Of a DNA stretch of 64,000 nucleotides, positions 44,150 through 53,973 are shown one piece after another. Under the pieces are notes generated by a model that saw only the letters and a list, made by a program, of their open reading frames with translations, made no database searches and was not told the origin of the DNA. This DNA comes from Lactococcus lactis (lineage in GTDB: Bacteria > Bacillota > Bacilli > Lactobacillales > Streptococcaceae). Each line of letters opens with the position of its first letter. The first letter of the stretch is position 1. A program made the position numbers and the translations under genes. The DNA is taken from positions 2,232,001 to 2,296,000 of the forward strand of contig NZ_CP118969.1 in NCBI RefSeq assembly GCF_029023865.1. The letters are read 5' to 3'.

Positions 44150-45844
44150 TTACATATTTTCAGGTGCAGCAACCCCAAGAAGACGCAATGCTTCTTTCAA
44201 GACGATTGAAGTAGCGCTAATCAAAGCCAAACGGCCATCCAATTGAGCATCATCTTCTAAAATGCGAACATGAGCATAATATTTGTTAAAAGCTTGCGCA
44301 AGCGAAATTGCATATTTAGCAATAACAGATGGTTCATAATTATCTGCAGCACGTTTAACAACATTTGGGAATTCTTTTAATGCTTTAACAATTTCCCAAG
44401 CTTCAGCGTCAGAAACTGCGAGAGAAATATTATTAATATCTACCTTACGGTTTGCTTTACGTAAAATTGATTGAATACGAGCATGTGCATATTGAACATA
44501 AGGGCCTGTTTCCCCTTCAAATGAAACCATTTCGTCCAAGTCAAAGTCATAACCGTTATTTCTATCAGTTTTTAAGTCATAGAATTTAACAGCACCAACC
44601 CCAACTTGTTTGGCAACTTCTTCTTTATTTTCCAAATTAGGATTTTTGGCTTCAATTTGTTTTTCAGCACGATCAACTGCTTCGTCAAGTGCCATTTCCA
44701 ATTTCACGACATGCCCTTTACGAGTTGAGAATTTTTTCCCACCTTGAGTTACCATACCAAATGGAACGTGCACCATATCGTCAGACCAATCATAACCAGC
44801 TTCTTTCAAAACTGCTTTTAATTGTTTAAAGTGATTGGTTTGTTCGCCACCAACAACATAAAGAGATTTCACAAAATTGAAAGTTTTTTTACGGTAAGCT
44901 GCTGTTGCAAGGTCACGTGTAATATAGAGTGTTGCACCATCTGTTTTCTTAATCAAAGCTGGATTGAGGTTATATTTTTCAAGGTCAACAATCAAAGCAC
45001 CTTTTGATTCGTGTAAAAGATTTTTACTTTCTAAATCTTCAACAATGGCGTCCATTTTATCACTATAGAAACTTTCACCCATGAAGTGGTCAAAACTTAC
45101 ACCAAGTTTTCCGTAAATACGGTTAAATTCAATCAAAGAAACATCTGAGAACCATTTCCAAATGCGAAGTGCTTCCTCATCGCCTTGTTCCATTTTAAGG
45201 AACCATTGACGTCCTTCTTCATCGACTTCTGGATCTTCTTTAGCTTCAGCATTGATTTTGACATAAAGTTTCAAGAGTTCATCAATCGGATTAGCTGTAA
45301 TTGTAGCTTCATCACCATATTTCTTGTAAGCTGTAATCAAAAGACCAAATTGTTTACCCCAGTCGCCCAAGTGATTGATTTTGATTGGCCGATAACCCAA
45401 TTTTTCGTAAATTTTGGCGATTGAATCCCCGATAACAGTTGAACGTAAATGTCCAATTGAAAAAGGTTTAGCAATATTTGGCGCAGACATATCAATCGGA
45501 ACATTTCCTCCTTGACCAATATTTGCATCACCGTAATGTTCACCTTCAGTCAAAACTTCTCGAATTACTTCTGAGGCAGTTGCATTTTTATCAAGGAAAA
45601 AGTTAACATATGGTCCTACTGCGATAACTTTCTCAAAGCCTTTTGTATCTATCTTCTCAGCAATTTCTCCAGCAATGATTTGTGGAGATTTTCGGAGAGT
45701 TTTGGCCAATTGAAAAGCTGGGAATGCTAAATCTCCTAAATCTGACGATTTAGGTTTTTCGATAATAGCCGCGATTTGTTCTACTCCAAGAACACCATCG
45801 ATTGCAGCAGACAGTGCTTGGCTTACTAATTGTTTTTCATCCAT
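44150..45844 (-). CDS. argS: Arginyl-tRNA synthetase
   Basis: The 564-residue class I synthetase has the HIGH-type motif FSIGHLRST in [17 protein letters not shown], a KMSKS-like KFSTRKG, the N-terminal Add-1 domain and the DALR anticodon-binding end ([10 protein letters not shown]). It charges tRNA(Arg). The promoter TTGACA-18-TATAAT ends six bases before the ATG and no ribosome binding site exists, so the message is probably leaderless. It is divergent from argR, with 67 bases between the two starts. Confidence 0.96.
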   Translation of the reverse strand: MDEKQLVSQALSAAIDGVLGVEQIAAIIEKPKSSDLGDLAFPAFQLAKTLRKSPQIIAGEIAEKIDTKGFEKVIAVGPYVNFFLDKNATASEVIREVLTEGEHYGDANIGQGGNVPIDMSAPNIAKPFSIGHLRSTVIGDSIAKIYEKLGYRPIKINHLGDWGKQFGLLITAYKKYGDEATITANPIDELLKLYVKINAEAKEDPEVDEEGRQWFLKMEQGDEEALRIWKWFSDVSLIEFNRIYGKLGVSFDHFMGESFYSDKMDAIVEDLESKNLLHESKGALIVDLEKYNLNPALIKKTDGATLYITRDLATAAYRKKTFNFVKSLYVVGGEQTNHFKQLKAVLKEAGYDWSDDMVHVPFGMVTQGGKKFSTRKGHVVKLEMALDEAVDRAEKQIEAKNPNLENKEEVAKQVGVGAVKFYDLKTDRNNGYDFDLDEMVSFEGETGPYVQYAHARIQSILRKANRKVDINNISLAVSDAEAWEIVKALKEFPNVVKRAADNYEPSVIAKYAISLAQAFNKYYAHVRILEDDAQLDGRLALISATSIVLKEALRLLGVAAPENM

Positions 45845-45850
45845 TCATTA

Positions 45851-45880
45851 ATTATACAGAAAAAACACTAATTTTGTCAA
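45851..45880 (-). promoter_or_regulatory. Promoter giving a leaderless argS message
   Basis: Leftward TTGACA (45875-45880), 18 bases, TATAAT (45851-45856), then six bases to the ATG at 45844. Confidence 0.8.
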
Positions 45881-45896
45881 TATATAGTCCATTATA

Positions 45897-45905
45897 TGGT
45901 ATAAT
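45897..45905 (+). promoter_or_regulatory. Extended -10 giving a leaderless argR message
   Basis: TGGTATAAT (45897-45905) ends six bases before the argR ATG; no Shine-Dalgarno lies between. The argS and argR promoters share the 67-base gap. Confidence 0.75.
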
Positions 45906-45911
45906 TATGCT

Positions 45912-46370
45912 ATGAAAAGAGATAAAAGATTAGAAATTATTAAAGAAATTGTGACAAATAATAAAATATCGACTCAAGAAGAGCTTCAATCTCTATTATT
46001 AGAACGCGGTGTAGAGGTAACACAAGCTACTTTATCAAGAGATATCAGAAAATTAAATATTATAAAAAAACGGGATAAAGGAGAGAGTTTTTACTCATTT
46101 TTGACTTCTGGCAATTCCAAAATTAATTCTGATTTGCAGTTGTATTTTTATAATTTTGTTATTTCAGCAAAATCTGTCGGAGCTTTAGTGGTTATTCGGA
46201 CAAAATTGGGTGAGGCCGATGTGTTGGCGAATGCTTTAGATGACGAACGTGATAGTCGGACAGATATTTTAGGTACAATTGCCGGAGCAGATACTCTGCT
46301 CGTTATTTGTGCGTCCGAAAAAGCGGCAAATATTCTTACTGCGGAAATAAAGTATATTTTATTAGGATAA
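45912..46370 (+). CDS. argR: Arginine-responsive regulator ArgR
   Basis: The 152-residue protein has the ArgR winged-helix N-terminus ([16 protein letters not shown] and [14 protein letters not shown]) and the C-terminal arginine-binding hexamer domain ([18 protein letters not shown]). In L. lactis, ArgR and its paralogue AhrC act together to repress arginine synthesis genes and to control the arc operon. Its position beside argS-arcA matches argR rather than ahrC. The C-terminal GT-x-A-G-A-D-T motif is intact. It has its own terminator. Confidence 0.95.
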
Positions 46371-46453
46371 TTTTTAAACAAATTAAGGTTCGTTTAAGCG
46401 TTTACATTTATACTCATATTACTCCCTAAATAATTTCTTCATAAACCCCTTTG

Positions 46454-46488
46454 ATTCAAGTCGCACTCCCGTGACTTGAATTTTTTTT
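46454..46488 (+). terminator. Terminator after argR
   Basis: Perfect arms ATTCAAGTC and GACTTGAAT around 10 bases, then eight T's. Confidence 0.92.
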
Positions 46489-46511
46489 ACTAACAAAAAT
46501 TGAATAAAACA

Positions 46512-46548
46512 AAAAAAGTACTGACCAAAAAGCTGTCAGTACTTTTTT
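46512..46548. terminator. Terminator after murC
   Basis: Arms AAAAAAGTACTGAC and GTCAGTACTTTTTT around 9 bases; it can act in both directions. The right arm contains CTGTCAGT. Confidence 0.9.
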
Positions 46549-46550
46549 AT

Positions 46551-47882
46551 TTATTGTAAGTTAGTTGAGACTTGGCTAAGTAACTTTTCAAAAGCAAGTT
46601 CATATTTTTGAATATTTCCTGCTCCCATAAAGACGTAAACCCCACGGTCATGATCCAACAATGGCGATACATTGTCAAGATCAATTACTTTAGCTGGTTT
46701 ACGAACTTTGTCAGCTAAATCTTGTGCTGTAATTTCATGATGGTCTACTTCACGTGCTGAACCGTAAATTTGAGCAAGGTAAACGGTATCCGCATGGTCA
46801 AGCACCTCTGCAAATTCGTCAGCAAAAGCAATTGTTCTAGTAAAAGTATGAGGTTGGAAAACAGCAACGATTTCACGATCAGGATATTTTTGACGAGCAG
46901 CATCCAATGTTGCTTCGATTTCAGTTGGATGATGAGCAAAATCATCAATAATGACTGTCTCACCTACTTTTTTCTCAGTGAAACGACGTTTCACTCCACG
47001 GAAAGTCAATAAGTGGTCTGCAACTTCCGTCATATCCAACCCAAGATTATGACAAACGGCTACAACTGACAAGGCATTCAATACATTGTGTTTACCATAA
47101 GCTGGAACGACAAAATGACCAATTTTTTCACCGCGGAAATAAGCATCAAAAGATGAGCCACGTGTACTTCTGACCAAATTTTCGGCACGATAATCGTCAT
47201 TAGCCTCAAAACCATAATAGTAAATAGGTGCTTTGGCAGTCAATTTACGTAAGTTAACATCTTCCCCGTAAGCAAAAATACCTTTTTTAATATTATTTGC
47301 ATAATCTTGGAAAGCTGAGGTGACATCTTCAATTCCTTCAAAGTAGTCAGGATGGTCAAAGTCAATATTTGTCATAATTGTATATTCAGGATGATAAGGC
47401 ATGAAATGACGTTCATATTCATCAGATTCAAAGACAAAATATTCACTTCCCTCAATCCCACGACCAGTTCCGTCACCAATCAAGTAAGAAGTGTCCACGA
47501 TATTAGACATCACGTGAGCTAACATTCCAGTTGTTGAAGTTTTACCATGTGCACCTGCAACCCCGATGCTAGTAAAATCTTCCATGAAATGTCCCAAAAA
47601 TTCATGATAACGTTTGAATGGAAATCCATTTTTATGGGCAAATGCAATTTCAACATTGTTATCATCGCGAAAAGCATTTCCAGCAATCAATTCAAATTCG
47701 GGCTTAATATTTTTTTCGTCAAAAGGCAAAAGTGGTACGTTAGCTTGTTCAAGACCACGTTGTGTGAAAAAGTAATCTGTTGAGTCCGAACCTTGAACTT
47801 TCTTTCCCATTTGATGTAACATTAGCGCAAGTGCACTCATGCCTGAACCTTTAATACCGGTAAAATGATATGTTTTTTCCAT
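46551..47882 (-). CDS. murC: UDP-N-acetylmuramate--L-alanine ligase
   Basis: I start at the ATG at 47882 ([22 protein letters not shown]), which gives 443 residues, the usual MurC length in streptococci; the longer frame from 47924 starts with TTG. The ATP-binding loop [41 protein letters not shown] and [10 protein letters not shown] are all visible. It adds L-Ala to UDP-MurNAc in peptidoglycan synthesis. No clear ribosome binding site precedes either start. ACTGACAG octamers flank the start in both orientations (47894 and 47923). Confidence 0.95.
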   Translation of the reverse strand: MEKTYHFTGIKGSGMSALALMLHQMGKKVQGSDSTDYFFTQRGLEQANVPLLPFDEKNIKPEFELIAGNAFRDDNNVEIAFAHKNGFPFKRYHEFLGHFMEDFTSIGVAGAHGKTSTTGMLAHVMSNIVDTSYLIGDGTGRGIEGSEYFVFESDEYERHFMPYHPEYTIMTNIDFDHPDYFEGIEDVTSAFQDYANNIKKGIFAYGEDVNLRKLTAKAPIYYYGFEANDDYRAENLVRSTRGSSFDAYFRGEKIGHFVVPAYGKHNVLNALSVVAVCHNLGLDMTEVADHLLTFRGVKRRFTEKKVGETVIIDDFAHHPTEIEATLDAARQKYPDREIVAVFQPHTFTRTIAFADEFAEVLDHADTVYLAQIYGSAREVDHHEITAQDLADKVRKPAKVIDLDNVSPLLDHDRGVYVFMGAGNIQKYELAFEKLLSQVSTNLQ

Positions 47883-48085
47883 GATAAAATTTTCTGTCAG
47901 TAATTCTACTTCTTTATCAATCACTGACAGAAATTTCCCTTCTTTTCTTACAATTATTTTTTTATTTACTTAAATTTTTATGAGCTCAAAGACACACAAA
48001 ATAACTGACAAGTGATATCTCCAAAGTAAATTTTACCATAATAAAATTTAACTTTTCCGTCAGTTTTTTCATTTAAATTTGAAAA

Positions 48086-48679
48086 TTAAACGATTCCACG
48101 GTCAAAGATATTTTTCCGCTTATTTTCAAAATAACTTCCTTTTTGTGTGTCATTAGCAGCGGCTCCATGTGGAACTGCCTTCTTCATTCCGCCTTTAGCG
48201 ACTGCATCAGAAACGATCATTCCTTGATTTTTCATATCCCGAATTGGGTTATCATTAGCTGAAGGTCGCTTATTCAAAATTGCTGATGTTGAACGACGAA
48301 CTGTGATATCCTCCTTGTCCCGCTCCAATGGTGAAACATACTGTTTAGGAGGCTTTGGAAGTGTTGCTGCTGCACGTTTTGCCCGTTCTTTTGACTCGTC
48401 AACGCTAGTTTTCTTAGGCATTTTATCATAGGAACTTACGCCGTCATGATTAGAGTTTAGCGGACGATGCTGTGTGCTAAAGCTTGTTTTAGCTTTATAA
48501 GGTTTGAAACTCTCAGGTCTCTTGGCATCAGTTTTTGGCTTATTATTTTCAATTGAAGCTTCATCCTGAAGGCTGGGATTTCTTGTCAGCAACTGCTGGT
48601 TAGTAAAAATTACCCGAGTATCTTTTTGAAGTGCTTCGTCATCACCAATAACTGGAAATACCACTCTTCTTTCTACCAT
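48086..48679 (-). CDS. Low-complexity, probably disordered protein
   Basis: The 197-residue product has no hydrophobic core and is rich in Lys, Arg, Ser, Pro, Asp and Asn, with a short ordered start (MVERRVVFPVIGDDEALQKDTRVIFTNQQ). It looks intrinsically disordered over most of its length. I recognise no domain, signal peptide or membrane segment. It lies between the SNF2 helicase gene and murC, all leftward. A conserved position next to SNF2 in related species would suggest a nucleic-acid or division role; that is not shown here. Confidence 0.65.
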   Translation of the reverse strand: MVERRVVFPVIGDDEALQKDTRVIFTNQQLLTRNPSLQDEASIENNKPKTDAKRPESFKPYKAKTSFSTQHRPLNSNHDGVSSYDKMPKKTSVDESKERAKRAAATLPKPPKQYVSPLERDKEDITVRRSTSAILNKRPSANDNPIRDMKNQGMIVSDAVAKGGMKKAVPHGAAANDTQKGSYFENKRKNIFDRGIV

Positions 48680-48894
48680 GTTTTGCCCTACTTTTTTATA
48701 GTTTGTTTAATCTATTAATTACATTTTAATTCTTTATGAAGATGATGAAAGTTTATCAAAGAATATTGAAAACTCTTGTCTTTCCTAGCTTTTATAAAAT
48801 TTTTCTTCTACTAGATAAAATATCAAAACAAGATTTAGATTCTAAGATAACCGTTTCAATATCCATTATAGCTTAATTTCTAAGTTTTTTAAAG

Positions 48895-51800
48895 CTATAC
48901 TCCAAGAATTTCACGAATTTCTGCTTCACTAAGGACTTTATCCACTGTATCGCCTTCTAAAACATTAGCAATTAAATCCTTTTTACGCTCTTGGATTTCC
49001 ATAATTTTTTCTTCAATTGTACCTTTGGTAATCAAGCAAATGACTTCTACCGTATTTTTTTGTCCCATCCGATGGGCACGCGCAATAGCCTGTTCTTCAA
49101 CAGCTGGGTTCCACCACAAATCAACCAAAATGACGACATCAGCACTGGTTAAATTAAGCCCAACTCCACCAGCTTTTAGTGAAACTAAGAAAGCATCACG
49201 ACTACCAGCATTGAAGGCTTGAACCATTGAAAGTCGATCTTTAATTGGAGTAGAACCAGTCAGTTTATAAGCGGTCATTTCTTGTTCTTCCATCAATTTT
49301 TCAATATGTGGAAAAACTTTTGTAAATTGAGAGAAAATCAAAGGACGATGGCCTGAATCTTTAATTTGGGCCAATAATTCTCGTAAACGTTCAAGTTTCC
49401 CAGAACTTCCTTTATAGTCATCCATAAATAATGCTGGTGTATTACAAATTTGTCTAAGTCGTGTAATTCCTGCCAGAATTTCAATTCTTGAACGTGATAA
49501 AGCCGCACTATCCATTTCTAAAACTTGTTTTTGCATCAATTCGAGTTGTGCTAAATAGATTACTTTTTGATCATCAGCTAATTGGTTATAGACCGTAATT
49601 TCCATTTTTTCTGGAAGTTCTTCAAGCACATCTTCTTTTTTACGACGCATAATGAAAGGCTGAATCAATCTTGAGATAACAGATGGTTCCATCTTATTGA
49701 ATTTTTCACGTTTTGGTAAAAAGCCTGGCATCACCACTTGGAAAATGGCCCAAATTTCTTCAATTCGATTTTCTAGTGGTGTTCCTGAAAGGGCAAAGGT
49801 ATGTTCAACATTCAGAGCAGATAGTGATTTATTGGTTTTACTACTATAATTTTTGACAACTTGAGCTTCATCCAAAAGTAAGTAATTCAATTTTTTATCC
49901 TGATAGTCTTCAAAATCTTTCAAGAAGCTACCATAACTTGTGATATATATTTGATGTTTTTCTTGAATTTCTTTACTTCGCTCGGCTTTTGTCCCGTCAA
50001 TAACAGCAAAATCAATCTCATCAGTAAATTTTTCAAATTCACTTGCCCAGTTATAAGTAAGACTAGCTGGTGCGGTAATTAGAACACTCTCATCTTTTTT
50101 CAGATTAGAAAGAATAAAAGTAATCGCTTGAACCGTTTTACCTAATCCCATGTCATCAGCAAGAATTCCTCCCAAATTATAATGAGAGAGCATACTCATC
50201 CAGCGAACACCCGTTTCCTGATAAGAACGCAAGGAAGCCTTAATATGTTCTGGTTTCTCGTAAGGAAACTCTTCAGGATGCGTCAAGTGTTGATAGAGTG
50301 ATTTAAATTTTTCAGAGAAGGAAGCTCCACCAATATTTTCAAATATTTTAGAAATTTGGAAACTTCGATTAATATTAACATGTAAACTGCTTCCTTGAAT
50401 AACAAATTGGTCGTCAAGTTCGTTTAATGCAGCTTTCAAGCGGTCAAATTTTTCATTAAAATGATAAAATTTCCCACTTTCACTGATATAAAATTCAGCA
50501 TTTTCTTGTAATTTTGCAATAACATTTGCAAATTCACCATCTTCAACCTGAGGAATATCAAAGGAAATATCTAAGAGTCCTCCCTGACTATCAATATGAA
50601 TTTCAGGAACTTCATCCATTCTCATATTTCTTAAAGTTGGCGATAGTTCAATCTGACCAAGTTTTTGAAAAGCAGGTAAGATTTTCAAAAAGAAATTCTC
50701 TGATAAATTTTCTGGAATATTTAATGACGAATTAAAAGCCTTAGCAAACTGCAAACGTTCCATCAGTGCAAAAATCTTTTGCTCTTTACGCAAATCTCTT
50801 GAAAATTCTAGGGTTTCTAAATCGTGGAAACTATCTATTGAGAAACTTCCATAATCAAAAGTCATTGCCAAACTAATGGTCTGATCTTCCAACAAATCAA
50901 AAGTAAATTTAGCATCAAAAGGTCTGACAACAAAATGGTCTGGCGCTTCAATCTCTCCCAAAGTTGATAATTGTTGAAGAGCCTGAGCTAATTTATCCTT
51001 ATCAGCATATGAAAATTTAATTTGTGATTTTTTAGCAAATTGCTTATCTAAAACAAGGAGCAGACGCCGTTGTTCTTGATTGAGTTTATAAAATACATTA
51101 TTGGCATAAAGAAGTGAATAATCATAAAAATTATGATAATCCTCACTGTAGAGTTTCAACTCGATATAATCTTGCTGACTTTCAACCTTAAATTTAAAAA
51201 TCTCCGAATCATTATCAAGGGCTATAAATGTAAAATAATTGACCGTTCTACCTGTAATCTGAAGTTGATAATTCTCTAAAGCTGAAACTAAGTCCATTGC
51301 TTCTTCAAGGAATAAAAATGGAATATTAAGATAACGCCCATTTTTAATATATAAGGATTTGGTAAGTGCTTCATCGGATTTACTATCAATTTTTAAAAGA
51401 AAAGTTAAAAATTCTTGACTTGCTTCATCAAAATTATCAAAAAAGAGGTCAATATAGTGTAGAGAACCCAAAGAATACTGACTATAATTTTTTAAAGCAC
51501 GTAGAAAATAAGGAATATCTTTAATAACGTATGAGCGGCCCAAATTTTTACTTCTTAATTTTAAATCAAAATACAAAAAATAATCCATTGAAAAATAATC
51601 ATAAAGCTGACTATTATCCTCAATTTGAACTTCGATAGAGTATTGGTCTGTATTGAAATTTAATTGTGTCTCACCATTTACAGCATCTAAAAAAGCAACA
51701 TTTTCACCAAAAAGCGCTCGTTCAGCTCCTTTGATTTCTTTGTCTTTTGTTTCCTGACTTCCTTTATCTTGATTTTTTAGATACTCTTCTATCGCTGCAA

Positions 51801-51999
51801 TATGTTTGCAATAGCGGTGGTTTTGTTGAAAGACTGCACAAGTACAACTATCTTGCGCGCCATCTAGGTCATAACTTACCTCTTCACCATCAATTTCTGC
51901 TGTTAGTTTAAAATCAGTTTCAATTGGGTCATTTAAGAAGCCTTTCGCATAGAGGGCGATTCCCTCACTTCGCACTCGTGCCGGCATCATTCTACTCAT
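48895..51999 (-). CDS. SNF2/Rad54-type helicase with SWIM zinc finger
   Basis: The 1034-residue protein has an N-terminal SWIM finger (CTCAVFQQNHRYCKHIAAIEE, about residues 49-70), a long middle region, then an SNF2 ATPase: LADDMGLGKTVQAI (Walker A), LLLDEAQVVKN (DEAQ box), LSGTPLENRIEEIW, and the helicase C domain with SQFTKVFPHIEKL and QAIARAHRMGQ. Bacterial members (RapA-like) are thought to remodel protein-DNA or polymerase complexes. Its promoter has an extended -10 (TGGTATAAT, about 52052-52060). Confidence 0.93.
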   Translation of the reverse strand: MSRMMPARVRSEGIALYAKGFLNDPIETDFKLTAEIDGEEVSYDLDGAQDSCTCAVFQQNHRYCKHIAAIEEYLKNQDKGSQETKDKEIKGAERALFGENVAFLDAVNGETQLNFNTDQYSIEVQIEDNSQLYDYFSMDYFLYFDLKLRSKNLGRSYVIKDIPYFLRALKNYSQYSLGSLHYIDLFFDNFDEASQEFLTFLLKIDSKSDEALTKSLYIKNGRYLNIPFLFLEEAMDLVSALENYQLQITGRTVNYFTFIALDNDSEIFKFKVESQQDYIELKLYSEDYHNFYDYSLLYANNVFYKLNQEQRRLLLVLDKQFAKKSQIKFSYADKDKLAQALQQLSTLGEIEAPDHFVVRPFDAKFTFDLLEDQTISLAMTFDYGSFSIDSFHDLETLEFSRDLRKEQKIFALMERLQFAKAFNSSLNIPENLSENFFLKILPAFQKLGQIELSPTLRNMRMDEVPEIHIDSQGGLLDISFDIPQVEDGEFANVIAKLQENAEFYISESGKFYHFNEKFDRLKAALNELDDQFVIQGSSLHVNINRSFQISKIFENIGGASFSEKFKSLYQHLTHPEEFPYEKPEHIKASLRSYQETGVRWMSMLSHYNLGGILADDMGLGKTVQAITFILSNLKKDESVLITAPASLTYNWASEFEKFTDEIDFAVIDGTKAERSKEIQEKHQIYITSYGSFLKDFEDYQDKKLNYLLLDEAQVVKNYSSKTNKSLSALNVEHTFALSGTPLENRIEEIWAIFQVVMPGFLPKREKFNKMEPSVISRLIQPFIMRRKKEDVLEELPEKMEITVYNQLADDQKVIYLAQLELMQKQVLEMDSAALSRSRIEILAGITRLRQICNTPALFMDDYKGSSGKLERLRELLAQIKDSGHRPLIFSQFTKVFPHIEKLMEEQEMTAYKLTGSTPIKDRLSMVQAFNAGSRDAFLVSLKAGGVGLNLTSADVVILVDLWWNPAVEEQAIARAHRMGQKNTVEVICLITKGTIEEKIMEIQERKKDLIANVLEGDTVDKVLSEAEIREILGV

Positions 52000-52193
52000 A
52001 TTTTTATATTTTTCCTCGAATCAATTATTTCAAAATTTTGCGTATATTATACCATAATTACCATTTTTTTGCTAGAGTTTTCCTCTTTCTTATCAATTTT
52101 TTCAATAAGAGCTGTTTTAGTAAAGAATATCCTCCTCTTTTTACTACTTATTCGGTGTCATGGTTTTGACTAATAATCTTATTATAACAAATA

Positions 52194-52226
52194 TTAAAAA
52201 TACCGACTAGCTGTCAGTATTTTTTA
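52194..52226 (-). terminator. Terminator after the broken surface-protein gene
   Basis: Arms AAAAATACCGAC and GTCAGTATTTTTT with TAGCT loop; the right arm contains CTGTCAGT. Confidence 0.8.
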
Positions 52227-52252
52227 ATCATCATTATTTACAAATATATTTT

Positions 52253-53558
52253 CTACTTTCCACGATACTTTTTCAATAAGTAAGCTGAGATGATAAGTAG
52301 TAACCCGACTCCTCCTACACCGATTGCTCCAAGAGCAGGGAGTTCTATGTTCGGTTTATTTGTTTCTTGCTTATTCTGCATCTCATTATTTTCTTCTTTT
52401 TCTTTCTCTTTTTCTTCACTTCCTCCTTCAGCTATTTTGTAATTTGCAAATACTATCCCTATTTCATCTTCCAAATCACCTCTATATTCTTTAAAGTCTT
52501 CTAAACTTCCAAACTCTAGGATTTCTGGATGAGTTGCCGAACGTTTGGCTAATCTAATATGAATGGTAGCTTTATCTGCATATCCTTGTGCCTTATCCAT
52601 GTATGCCACAATAACAGTGTTGGTCTTTTGATAACCTGTAGCCACCTCCTCTTCACTTATGATATAAAGATTACCTCTAGCCATATGGTCTAAGGTTCTA
52701 GAACCCTTTTCAGTAGAAAGAGTGGCTCCTGCGTTGGCATCAATAGAAGTCTTACTACTCGTTGAAATATCATTCCCTGACAAGTCCAAAGTGTCTAGAT
52801 TTAAACGCTCAAGGCTGTCAAAATCTTGAGTCGGTTCAAACTTCTCAACCCACCTTAAAGCAAATTGGGTGTCCATTGGTCTATTACTTTCTCCATCAAC
52901 TTTTTTTATTGTAAAACTATGAGTAATATTAGAATGAATCTCAAAAGAAATTAAATATTCTGAGATTTTTTCTTGGAAAGATGAGTCACTTTTTACTTTT
53001 TCGACCTGAGAATCAGTACTCTCTAATGCTTTGAATTCTGGAATCTTTGTTTTAATAAGCGAAACGACACCGAGTGTACTTGGCGTTTGATTGATACTTT
53101 CTAGTATTGATTCATCTGGGGTTTCAAGTAAATCTCCACCATCAATTTCAATGTTATTATCTTCTTCATGTTCTTTAAGTTCATCCATATTTGGTGTTGT
53201 GATTATCCATTGGGAGGTTTCTCCAAAATTTGGAAATAATCCAATCGAACTTTTTTTAACCAATTTATATTGAGTATCATACTATAGGCTGATTCCCTTC
53301 AAAAGAAAACTTTAACTTTAATTCTTTATCATTTTCTGTTTTATTTATTCTATAATCAATTTCCCATTCGTATTGATTTTCTAAAGCTCGCATACTATAT
53401 GAGATATTGAATGATTCATCATTAATAAGCTCAACTTTATCTTTATAAATTTTTTGATTTTCTGCAAATACTTGATGACCTTGCAGTAAGTTTGGAACAA
53501 AGTTTAGAACTAAGATTATTATACTTAAACAAACCATCCATTTTTTATCATCTATCAT
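52253..53558 (-). pseudogene. Pilin-like surface protein, split by a frameshift
   Basis: Two frames together make one surface protein. The first (53277-53558, 93 codons) has a signal peptide (about residues 8-32, ending QVFA). The second (52253-53263) has a SpaA-type isopeptide domain start (FTIKKVDGESNRPMDTQFAL), an acidic Glu/Lys-rich stalk, and a C-terminal anchor ELPALGAIGVGGVG plus hydrophobic helix and KKYRGK tail. The sorting motif reads LPALG, not LPxTG. Losing two bases (TA) at about 53272-53285 creates the stop; adding TA restores ...NQPIVYDTQYK. No sortase gene is adjacent. Confidence 0.75.
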
Positions 53559-53973
53559 TCCTTTCTTGCGAATTTCATATTTATCGAAATTATTTTGGTA
53601 GAATTCTACTCCTTTCTATTTTTTATCCATGCTTCATATTTGAGTTTTAGATTAAATCTTTTTGATTTATAATTTTATTATTTTCACAACCATAAACTCA
53701 TTTTACATAATTATTATCTCATATTGTTCTTATTTTCCAAATTGAAACACATTGTTTTGCTTTAGTATTTATAAAAGTGCATTCGCTAAGATAATGAATA
53801 AAGCCTATAAATTCATATATAGTGACTAATAATACTTAGATTTGACTTTATTTTTTTATAATCCCTATCTAACAAAAACTAATTTTATTCTAATTTATTC
53901 TTTTATTTTAATCTATATAAAAAAGACATTAGAGCTCTCTTCTAATGTCTTTTTATTCTAATATTATTTATTT
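53559..53973. other. Gap between the broken surface-protein gene and pyruvate oxidase
   Basis: No gene is visible in these 415 AT-rich bases. The left end contains an AAGAAAGGA ribosome binding site for the surface-protein gene, very close to its first ATG. The right end contains the pyruvate oxidase terminator (53919-53954). I see no clear promoter or repeat in the middle. Confidence 0.5.
53919..53954 (-). terminator. Terminator after pyruvate oxidase
   Basis: Perfect arms AAAAAGACATTAGA and TCTAATGTCTTTTT around 7 bases. Confidence 0.9.

Noticed and set aside
44690-44770. Absence of a canonical KMSKS in ArgS as an anomaly
   Set aside because: Arginyl-tRNA synthetases commonly have altered KMSKS motifs; KFSTRKG fits.
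47883-47924. Longer MurC start at 47924
   Set aside because: TTG start without ribosome binding site; the ATG at 47882 gives the family's usual N-terminus.
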